NCBI GenBank assembly: GCA_963693085.1
Contig: OY856411.1
Span: forward strand, 1,347,744,550-1,347,808,549
Reading direction: 5' to 3'
Length of the DNA: 64,000 bases
Origin: Alisma plantago-aquatica
Lineage: Eukaryota > Streptophyta > Magnoliopsida > Alismatales > Alismataceae
The notes below the pieces were generated by a model. It saw only the letters and a program-made list of their open reading frames with translations. It was not told the DNA's origin and ran no database searches. Below, piece after piece: positions 39,101 through 49,400 of this stretch. The position numbers and the translations under genes were made by a program. Position 1 is the first letter of the stretch, and each line of letters begins with the position of its first letter.

Positions 39101-41447
39101 CTGATTTGACCCTCAATTGACCCTCAATTGATCATCAATTAGGGTTTGAATCTGTTGGATTAGGGTTTGGAATCGATGATCCTTCAACATTAATCAATGT
39201 GAGATTGGTTACTTTGAAACCATTGAACCTTCATCCAATTTAAACATGACCTGATCCCAAATGGTCTTGAGGTCATTTGGATGACCTCCAAATAGTCTTG
39301 AGACAATTTTCCCATGTCAAAATCAAAATACAAGTCAACCAATTAGGGTTTGGACCATTGGATTGTTCACCAAACCAGGAATTGATTGCACTTCAACTTA
39401 GTACCTTTAGATCTTCAAACACCTAACCATAGTCAACCCTAGACCTCCAAACGGTCTTGGGTGACCCCCAAACGGTCTTGGGATCATTTGGATAACCTCC
39501 AAACGGTTTTGAGACAGTTTTCCCATCACATCATCATTAACCATGTCATTCAATTAGAGTTTAGATCCTAGGATTGGTCACCAAATCAGCAATTGATTGT
39601 ACTTCAACTTTATATCTTTGGATCTTCAATTGCTCAACCATTCCTAACCCTAAACCTACAAACGGTCTTGGGTGATCACCAAACGGTCTTGAGACCGTTT
39701 GGGTGATCCCCAAATGGTTTTGAAACCGTTTGGGTCAATCAACCCAAGTTTCTAACTTAATCATTCATGAAATCAGCACTCAACTTGATTAGGGTTTTGG
39801 TGATTGATTGACCTTCAACTCATGAACCAATTGGAGTTAATCAATTATAATTGATGGGTCATTAACTTATATTATTTTCAACAGATCTCCAAATGTTCAA
39901 CACTTGGTCAATGCCACCAAATGGTCTTGGGGACCGTTTGCTTCCATGCGGTTTGGGTGAAACTGTTTCATTCCAAACAGTTTGAAACTGTTTACTCCCA
40001 AACAGTTTGCGAAACCGTTTGAGATAAGATTTGAAACCGTTTGGTAAAGTAGTTCTTTAGATAATAATATAAGATGATGTCATCATCGTCCTCCTTCACT
40101 CAACCTAGAACTGTTGTTGTTCTTCATGGGAGTTTAAGCAAGAACTCAAAAGAGTATCAAAAGAAGAAAAGTAACCAACGATTATTAAAGAAAGAAGTGC
40201 AATACTAATGCTTCAGGGTTTGAGTTATAAAACCCACCTCTAGAACTGATCCCAAGATCCAAGCTCCACGGCTTTAATGGTGGATGGAGTTCCAACAACT
40301 GTTTAAGGTCCGTCCTTGAGCCTTTGGATGTGCAAGTTAGCTAGGATTGGAAATCGGGTGAAGAAAACCAAGAATTAACCATTGCTTTAGGGTTTTCACC
40401 ATGAATCCGAGGTAGAAGATGATCAAAACCTTACCAACAGGTTGTGTTCGTCCTTCCCCTACTCCTGAGCTCTTCCTTGATCGGACAAATCAAGATGAGA
40501 AGAGGAAACTAAGGAAACAATCCTTATGTGTATTTGGTAAAAGATAAGTATTAAGGATATGTATGGGATTTTCAAGGAAAGAGGAAAAAGATTTATTTTT
40601 TTTAATTACAAAATTATTTCAACCAATTTACCCTCCATTTCTTTGCCACAAAGACATCTTCTTTATCTTGAAAAACCTCTCCATTATCCAAAGATTAATG
40701 GAAAAGGTATTAAGCACCTTAAGGAGTTTTATATTAATATCCAACTTTTAGTGGATAATACTTTAATATTATGTTAATGTGAGTGGCTTCCACTCAACCA
40801 AGATCTTTTTGTGCCCAAGCATGGAACAAGCTCGTCCAACACTATTGCAAACACATCCTTCAACTTTTAGCTAAAGGGATCCTTAATTAATTTATTTCTT
40901 TTTGCATTAAATTAAATTAAAGTTCCATTTATGCTTAAATCTTGATTATTTTAATGTCAAGATTCTCTCTCCTCCATGATAATCCAAATGAGGCGCCCCT
41001 CTCATTTTATTTGCTCTACATGATTCCAAGAAACATGAGAGACCCTCTAGAGGTGATATTTTGCATATTGAACCCTAGGTTTTGGGTAAATTGCACATTA
41101 CACCAAAACTAGGTTTTAATGCACAAGGGTTGCTCTACAAGCTTTATCTTGATGCCCAAGCTTGTGGAAACCATACCACTACATCATATTCATTCTTATG
41201 ATGTCTCAACATCAGAGGAACATCTTATCATGTGCAGTTTGCAAGTTAACCCCTCAACTTGGGTAATTTGCACTTCAGTCCAAAAGTAACAACACAATGT
41301 TTCAACATTATTCAAAAAGGACTGAAATTAAAATATAAGTTCCTCAAAAGCTTTAATTACATTTCAAAAGATAAGGGAAAGAATATAATCAACTTTATTA
41401 GGCAAAACACCTAGGTTTAGTACATAACCCAGGTCAGGGATGTTACA
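36162..41447 (-). mobile_element. A2 solo LTR (5.3 kb)
   Basis: This complete A-family LTR lies in the same orientation as A1, from TGTGACATTC to GGGATGTTACA, with no internal region on either side. The flanks are AGTTT (36157-36161) and GGTTC (41448-41452), which fit one 5-bp duplication with one substitution in each copy. The palindromes at 39975-39998 are decayed to CA/TG in both arms where A1 (1940-1965) keeps CG. Confidence 0.9.
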
Positions 41448-41475
41448 GGTTCAATGTGATTGAACTGACCAATTT

Positions 41476-42374
41476 TGATTCATTGTGGAAGATAGTATTT
41501 AGTTTTCATATTTGTACTATCTCATTTTGGCAAGGTTTTCTTCTAAACCTGAACAAGATCATATTTTCTTTGCTAACAAAATTACATAGTTTTGTTTTCA
41601 TGTTGTACTTGATTGAGATGGATATATGCCCTCATTGAGAGTCAAGATTACAATTTATCAAATGTCAAATTGACGGATCTTATTTTACAATATTAACATG
41701 ATCCACTAGTTGTTGTCTTTGACAATGTATATTAAGACCTCATAAATACTACTTGAAGAAAGTAATTATGTAGATAAATTACATATTCAACTAAGTTGTG
41801 TGTAGATTGATACATAAGCATTCATAGACATTTCATAGATATAGTCAAATTAGATGACCATCTCGGGTATTGTTGAAAAGATATATAGTGACACTAATCC
41901 TATTCATTTCATTTGAGATTTGGTCAATTCTACACCTCCAAAATGACTAATATGGATCTCCACATGGTATGCCTACATAAAAAAAGAACATGACACTTAT
42001 GTTGGCAAGCAAACAATAGTGAATGACTTTAATCTTGACATGACATTGTCTAGTATCATTATATAGGGTAAGTATAAAGACTTGTGCTATAAATTTAAGA
42101 CACATGCAGCATATATGTTATTTAAGAAGGTCTACACTACTCCATCCCAGATTATAATACATATATCATGAAGCCAACAAAGATTTAAATCATAAGCCCA
42201 CAAACACAGAGAGTCATTTCATTAGATAACATCCAAGATCAACCAATGTTTACCTCTTGTATAAAATGCAAATAGTAGTGTCACCACAAAAAGAACAATG
42301 AAGTGAGTAGAACATACAAGCATATGCAAATATAGAATTTATTCTCGTAGAGGAAGTACAAATTCATGTATTAG
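41476..42374. other. AT-rich spacer between A2/B and C
   Basis: About 0.9 kb of AT-rich sequence has no coding frame of note and no recognised repeat. It may be host intergenic DNA or an unrecognised old repeat. It ends with the C target duplication AATAG at 42375-42379. Confidence 0.6.
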
Positions 42375-42379
42375 AATAG

Positions 42380-43993
42380 TGACACGATTTTACCATGCGT
42401 ATAACGCAAGTGCACGCGTCAATGTAGTATAGGACTTTGTGAGGCCCGAGTCGAACTCAGGGACACTGAATTATCGGTAGACTACTATTAACTGCTCGCA
42501 ATCAGCTGGACCAGTTAAAAAGGTTTTAAGAGTTGTTGAAAAATAAAAGAAGATAAAATAAAATAGAGCAATTGATTAAGGGTTTAATTTAATCAATTCA
42601 AATGGAGATCTTTAGGATTGCGGTTTCACCGCGGGTTTTCATTGTATGAATTTCCACATAGTTAATCAGATTTGCCTCTTATTCTGGGTAGTGGCCTGTA
42701 GTCAGAATTGTTCACTATCGTGATAAAATTCACTACCTAAGTCTAGGTCGGTCCCATCATCATAGTAACATATATCCTAAACTAGGTGCATTAGAATTGA
42801 CCTCTGGGTGTCCACCATTAATCGTACATCACCTTATTCAAGGGATTTATTAATTAATGTGAATTTCGTCTCTTTTCAACCATTAATTCTTCTTTCAAAG
42901 AAATTAAAGGCATTAGATTATCATTAGGGTGATCAATCATAATGATATAATGGAGAAAACGAAATCATACCACGGATTAAAGAGACAAATTATGAATTAC
43001 TATGATAAAAACATCATACAATGATTCCCCGGGCTACTCCCGGTCCTAAAGACAAAGGGGATTAGCCCCGCATGTTCATCTCTGAGTAAGACATGATTGA
43101 AGAAAGCGGGAACTTGGAGAAAAACGTGGATGAGTAATGTAAACCCCTGAACGGAGAAGATCCAAGCGTTCCTCGGCATAGAATGCGCGATCTACAACCT
43201 TTCGGCGGTGGAAAACATCTTCTTCGGCTCTCAGAATGATCGGGGCGTGCTTCTGGGCTCCGTTCTTCTCTCCACACCTTCTCGGGATGTGTACAGTGGC
43301 TAATGACGTGATAGCTGACTCCTGGCCGCCATCATTAGGTATAAACACCAAGTTAGGTCGCCAAAATATCACCACCGTTGGATTCGGGTCGATCTGGAAC
43401 AAACATTAATCTGACGGCGTCGATACCATCGACACGGGTCGATGGTATCAACCCCTCGTGACATCGGCAAGCCTTCCTTCTTTTCTATCATCCCGCCTGA
43501 TGTTGCCTCGATACCATCGATGTGGGTCGATGGTATCGACACCCATTTGGCGTCAGTTTTATCCCTTTTCCATCACTGAAGCTATAAGCGTCAATAGTAT
43601 CGACTTTGGTGTCGATAGTATCGATTTGTTGATCATTAGCAACCTGAAGGTAACTCGCTACCATCGACTTCCCAGTCGATGGTATCGACTCTGCTTGACT
43701 CCTTGCGGCTGTCTTTCTGTGACTGTGTCGATAGTATCGACGGGTGTCGATGGTATCGCCAGCTATATATATGTGTTTTTTCTGAAATTGTAAGACAAAG
43801 CCAAATCAGCCGAGATAAAACCCATTATTATAATCATTTATGATCAAAATGAGAAAATACAGGATATTTGATACTGAAAAGGATCATAGACTAGAGTAAG
43901 TGAATTATGCAATATTAACCACCAAAGTGACCAATAAACACATAAAACGCAAGTAAAACAAGCCTATAAATGCGACTCAAAATCATCGCATCA
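42380..43993 (-). mobile_element. C gypsy element 3' LTR
   Basis: This LTR of 1,614 bp (TGACACGATTTTACC to ATCATCGCATCA on the plus strand) pairs with 61375-62987. TSD AATAG flanks the whole element at 42375-42379 and 62988-62992. It contains hairpins at 43419-43757 and a TATA-like site on the minus strand at about 43764-43772. A minus-strand frame of 108 codons (43402-43076) exists in both LTRs but has no known domain. Confidence 0.93.
43419..43757. repeat. GTCGATGGTATCGAC hairpin cluster in C LTR
   Basis: Inverted arms include GTCGATACCATCGAC (43419-43433) against GTCGATGGTATCAAC (43438-43452), with a 4-nt loop. A second pair is 43508-43520 with 43527-43539. Further single or paired copies with GTATCGAC lie at about 43590-43630, 43660-43690 and 43725-43757. 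The homologous cluster is at 62408-62755. If the minus-strand TATA at about 43768 is used, the hairpins would fall in the RNA leader. Confidence 0.88.
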
Positions 43994-44008
43994 AACTCCC
44001 CTAAGCTT
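43994..44008 (-). other. C polypurine tract
   Basis: The minus strand reads AAGCTTAGGGGAGTT directly before the LTR start TGATGCG. GGGGAGTTTGATG-type junctions are common in plant gypsy elements with a tRNA-Asp primer site. Confidence 0.8.
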
Positions 44009-45575
44009 GAACCTTGCTCATCCTTGAGCAACAAAACTCTAGAATAGAATTTCAAGGTTCAACTAAAGAATAGATTATCACAACCTGCTTTACCTTATGA
44101 TCCCCGCCATACATTCACTATCCGGCCCTTACTAACCACAGAATGATAATTACCCTCAAGGCGACAATAATAATCCATAAAAGATATCTACCTCAAAATT
44201 GATGAACACTATCACATAAGGCAGTTAACATAATAAAATCCTCCAGTCCAGACTCGGTGCATCTTGTGATCTTCTATCTACGTTGCTCGTCCTAACTACC
44301 ATCTAGATGGAAGCAGCTCTCCTGGTATTAATGAGTGAGGAAATGATCACGGTGGCCTACCAATTCGAGTAACAGGTAGATGGAATAGGTGGTTGTGGAA
44401 GAAATGAAAGCATAATATAGTTTTAACATGCACAGATAACAAAAATGATCTAAATGATGCATATGCAAATAAAAATTCCCTAATGCCTACATTTGGGTGG
44501 AATGATGCATGCACTATCATTCCGTCTCAAGGTGATATGGAATATCTAAGAAAACTACACCATGTGCTTATTCTTCTTAGTATGCAAGTGAGAACATGTT
44601 CCTTTCTCCCTCTCATTCCTACTTACTTCTCAATTCTTTTTTCTTTTCTTTTTTTTCAATTTTTTTTCAAGCCCTTATTTGCATAGGTGACAATGAATTA
44701 TTTGTCGGGCTCACTTCTTATTACATACTTGTGCATCTGAAGCATTCTATTTGGAGGGTATGGAACAAGTTCACCACCTTTAATGTTTCAGAAGACATAA
44801 GATGCATGATGTACTATATGCACAAAATATGTGAATGCAACTTCAAAATGATAGTTATGCAATTAAATGACACGCACCTAAGGATAATGTGCATGTATAA
44901 CTACTCTATCTTTTTTTTTCTTTTCATGCAAAAATATGTAAGAATAGTTGTAATGCAAGACCTATCTACATGGGATACAATCACAGAGATGAAAACCGTA
45001 ATGTGCTTCCAGTTCTTATGGTGGAGTATGAAAACAATGGGGTGGATAGATCACAAGATTAATTGAATGAACCTTTAGAAAATATTATGTGTCCCTCCTT
45101 ACTGACCTGTGTAATAATTAAGAAGCTTCTCTCTCTTATTTCAAATTAAGGTCTCATTATCATTTGGTTAGTTTAGGCTCAAACAACCAATTTCGTCCAC
45201 TCTTCGTGAATCATAGGAATGTACAGTTGTGGTTTCCTATTTTAGAGTTGACAAACCCAATTATTTTCTTAAATCATGTGCTCAAGGTAGAACAACACCA
45301 GCTTGCACATCACTAAAAAATTTCAAATTTACCCTTGATTCCCATGTACAAACACAGAGATGACACATGACATTAGACATCCACAATTACACTAGATAGA
45401 GTGTGGATCCTACAGGAAGCTAATAGCTAAGGAAAAATAAATGACAAAAGACAAAGCAATAAATGATAAAAACTATAAAGGATAGAAGTTGTCCCAACTC
45501 CCCCCCTAAGATTGAATTCGACTATGGCCTCATAGTCAAAAACAACCTTAAAAGGTGGAATAGTGATATCGATCA
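44009..45575 (-). other. C 3' untranslated region
   Basis: This 1.6-kb AT-rich region lies between the polypurine tract and the small ORF at 45576. It includes T-rich runs near 44635-44670 and 44910-44925. A plus-strand frame of 156 codons (44596-45066) passes through these runs and has no recognisable domain; I do not call it a gene. Confidence 0.55.
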
Positions 45576-46170
45576 TTATTCAGGTGGAGGCGGGTACTGT
45601 GGGGCTGTGGGTTCCCATGATGGGTACTGCCCCTGAAAACTCAGATCGTACTGGGGCATCAGGTTGAGGATACCCCCCAAAATAGTTCTGGCTCCAGTAG
45701 TTGTCGTAGAAGAGTTTTGGTTGCATCTCCATTCTATGCAACATGTCATGGATATTTTGTTGGTTGTCGAGGAGAAGATGCTCATTCTCGTAGATGGCCT
45801 GCTGGTTAACATAGAGTCGATTGGTAGTGTCCTGGATATCCACAAATGACGTCATATGTTGATGTTGCATCTGCTGGATATCCTATAACATTGTATACAT
45901 GCCCTGCATAGAAAAGGCATCCTCTCCTTGCTGAGAGGGCTGAGGTAGCAGAGGCTGTGAAGAGGATGATTCACCCGGGTGGAAGTGGGGATGCTTCCGG
46001 GGTGCTACTCGTGCCCGAAGAGGAGTGAAAGCATCCTTTTCCTCTTCATGCTCGTCTCTATCATCATTATTGTCATCATCACCGTCGTCTTCATCAGAGT
46101 CGTTGATGGTGATGATAGGCCACCAGAAATGTTGAGCTCCCTCGATGTTGAAGATGGGGTCGGGAAGCAC
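45576..46170 (-). pseudogene. C accessory ORF, acidic and Gln-rich, unknown function, one stop
   Basis: The minus-strand frame from 46170 to 45576 (about 198 codons) has a single in-frame TAG near 45883-45885. The first half has an acidic run (DSDEDDGDDDNNDDRDEHEEE) followed by a Ser/Gln/Pro-rich stretch. The second half (VDIQDTTNRLYVNQQ and onward) is helix- and Gln-rich and may form a coiled coil, ending in a Tyr/Pro-rich tail. It lies near the 3' end of C, where extra ORFs occur in some plant gypsy elements. I do not recognise a family. The coding-like composition suggests it was translated in the past. Confidence 0.5.
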
Positions 46171-46202
46171 ACATTCTTGATATGCGTGATTGACGTGGCA
46201 AT

Positions 46203-46426
46203 GGTTTGAAATGGTTATGCCCCCAAGAACAACACAATAAAAAACAAAGGATCAGTGCCGCATAGTGAAACACTTTGATCAGAATATTTCTCTTTGTCTA
46301 GGGAAGTCGTTTCTAGATATGGCTCATGTAATGACCAAGGTAGAGAAGGGGACACTGGTTGTAGACATTATGGAACAGACCAAAGTCGTTTCTCTTCGCA
46401 AGGCTGTGGGTTTTCCATTGGGTATA
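46203..46426 (+). repeat. 230-bp tandem unit, copy 1, with protease-like coding
   Basis: This unit is repeated at 60346-60588 and in part at 60589-60645; A4 inserted between copies 1 and 2. On the plus strand it encodes SLCLGKSFLDMAHVM and VEKGTLVVDI, which resemble the C-terminal half of a gypsy aspartic protease (LGRPFL-type motif). That strand is opposite to the rest of C, so the block looks inverted. Confidence 0.6.
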
Positions 46427-49400
46427 TGTGACGTCTGTCTTACGAAAACAAGATTAACTAATGCGGAAGCGTTCACTAAGCAGCGGATTACCAAAAATCA
46501 CTAAAAATTAAAACCTTTTTATCAAAAGATCCATTGAAGGAAAACTTTCTCATATAGAACCAAAGTAACATAATTACATTCTTATTCATAGGTACATTTT
46601 TTGTATCATCTCCTTTTGAGAATTACAAGCATTAACTGTCCTATCAAGCTAAACACAGGCAATATAAAATCTCGAGGCACTAAGCCAAAATCTCGAAAGC
46701 ACTAACTACTACTCTGAGGACCTGAGAGTACAGAGACGACACATAGGACTCTATTTACATCTATACAAGGCATAACAGCCAGTGTCTCCACCTGAGACTT
46801 CACTACTGTCTCTGTTGCTGCTTTTGTTGTCCTTCACCTATTGAAGGTTTCTTGCCTCTTCGTCCGCGTCCACCTAAAAATGTAGTTCCCACGGGGTGAG
46901 ACAATTATAAATTTCCCCAGTGAGAGATATAACTCTCCGCCATAAACATTATTATTGCATCTTAAGAAGATAAATATACACAAAGGAATTATATTTGTTT
47001 GGTAGCAGATATTTTCATGTCTAACAGATTAGAACATTATTCTTATCAAAAGCATTATAGCTATAATTTGATAGAACAACATGTTACTTATCCTTTAAAG
47101 AATATGAAGAACATGTATAACACTTATTCACTAAAGAATCATTACCACAACATTTACTCTCTTCAGGCTTAGATCATATATCTAATGCATGGCATTGTTA
47201 TTGGGGAGTCATGGCCTGTAGCCATACTCTTTTCAGACAGTGTTGGGATCTTAGTCCCTCATCTCATCAAGTTCATTTCCACTTCTTAACAAGTTCATTA
47301 TCATGATTATAGAATCTGGGTATTTAAACCCTTATCTCATCATAGAACACTTGTTATCACTTATTAGATAACTTCATACCTTCAGGTCATCTGACCAGGG
47401 ACATTATAAATCTTGCTACACAAAGTATTGCACATACTATACAAAGTTCAATGATTCTTACCACACAAAGCATATGAAGCTTATAAGACCTATTAAACAT
47501 TTTCAGTATACAGAACATCATAGCTCATACCTGGCTATGCTCATCATCTCAACATACCTACATGATCAGTGATCATGATGCCATTACATATCAGTACTAT
47601 GCAATACAAGGGTTATCTTATTACATTCATAACCCATTAGTCTGTATTTGAGCTTCACATAGGATTACTCTGTGTTGGAACTTCACATAGCATCACTTTG
47701 TATTAGGGTTTCACATAGAAGTACCTTGTATTAGGTTTTCACATAGCATTACCCCGTATTAGGGTTTCATATAGCAAGGAATCAATATGGATATCATAAG
47801 TATTCAATCATAATTATTTATTCTCATCATTCATCATTGAATGAATTATCAACACACATCATGAGTTTCTCTCTCAACTTTATCAGAATATGATCACATC
47901 ATAGTTTATAGGTTTGAACTAACCCTTTCATAAGGCATGTTAGCCTACATTCAACAGAGTGCATTACATTACAATGTAACCATTGACATGACACATCTCA
48001 TGTGTCATTCATCCAATTATCATGGACTTATAACTCATCAAGGTATACTAGCATTGGGGTGTTGGATGTGATATCAATCATATCATGATATATCACTTCC
48101 CTCAACACCTTAACTTACTTGAGTTTATACACTTAGCTTGTATTAGGGTATTCCCCATCCTAATACTTTATGCACCAGTTCATCACATTTATCATATAAA
48201 GTAGTGATCATTAATCACTCACTTAGAATATACAACATTGCCAATATTATGGACTCATCCTTAAATTAAGAACTATTAATATAAGGATATCCATAATCAA
48301 TCTCTCTAGGTGTTACCTTTGTCATAACCATAACCACTATTCCATTATTAGGAATAGTATTCTCCATATTTATAATTTGAGGATTCACCTAGAATATTCC
48401 ATACATTTATGGATTTCACAGAGTATTACTCTTCAATAGAGTTTCATATAATCATGCTTCTATATCAGGGTTTCACCTAGTATTATGTGAAATTAGGATT
48501 TCACAACACATCACCCAGTGATAGAAATTCACATAGAATTAGTAGTACAACCCTATATTAGGGTTTCATATACCTTTATCCCATTTAAGGGATTAGGGTT
48601 CACCACTCACATCCATGTGGGGTTTCTCTTTCCTCATACCCAAATTAGGGTTAGGATATACAATTCCCATTAAATTAGGGTTTCCTTCATTGTTACAACA
48701 AATTACAGTTACTTCATCATCCTGGATTTATAATAACACTCATCTTTTCCCTAGATTAGGGTTTCACACATAGCATTGCTCTAATTAGGGCTTCACACAT
48801 AGCATTGCTCTAATTAGGGTTATGGCTCATTGATTAGGGTTTCATGATCTCATTATTATGGATCAAACCCTTATCACATATTTTACTCATAATGAGATAA
48901 TTAGAGCTTAATTATATAAGCATTCATCCCTCTCATTCTCTCTCTCATCCTCTTTAGGATGTTAACTACTCCAAGATTAATCTAGGACAACTCTTCACTT
49001 GGGTACACATAGCTAGGGTTAACCTTCACAATCATCATGGGTCTACATCTTTAATAATCACATAGCTGATTGACCTTTGATCATATGAGATGTCCAAATG
49101 GTCTAATCAATTAAACCATCACTTATATAAGGAATTGACCAATTAAACTTTCAATTCCACAAAATGATCAATCGGGTTAACTATTGAAATCTTCAAATGA
49201 ATTAAGTATCTAAATAGGTTCACCATATTGAACCTTCAATCACATGAGATATTCAAATGGATTAACCATGTTAATATTCACAAAGTTAATTACTTAGAAC
49301 CTCAATTATCTTGTTTCTTATACATCAATTGGTTGAAAACCATTTGAACAAGTTGTACTTGAAATCGATTAGACAAAGTAGGTATTGAACCCGTTTGCAC

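Noticed and set aside
38640..40060. Regularly spaced palindromes resembling a CRISPR array
   Set aside because: Spacing is irregular, repeats vary, there are no cas genes, and the context is a plant LTR.
43076..43402. 108-codon minus-strand frame in the C LTR as a gene
   Set aside because: Presence in both LTRs is explained by LTR duplication; no domain is visible. It is kept only as a weak observation.
44596..45066. 156-codon plus-strand frame
   Set aside because: It passes through T-rich runs coding for Phe/Ser, lies antisense in the C 3' untranslated region and has no recognisable domain.
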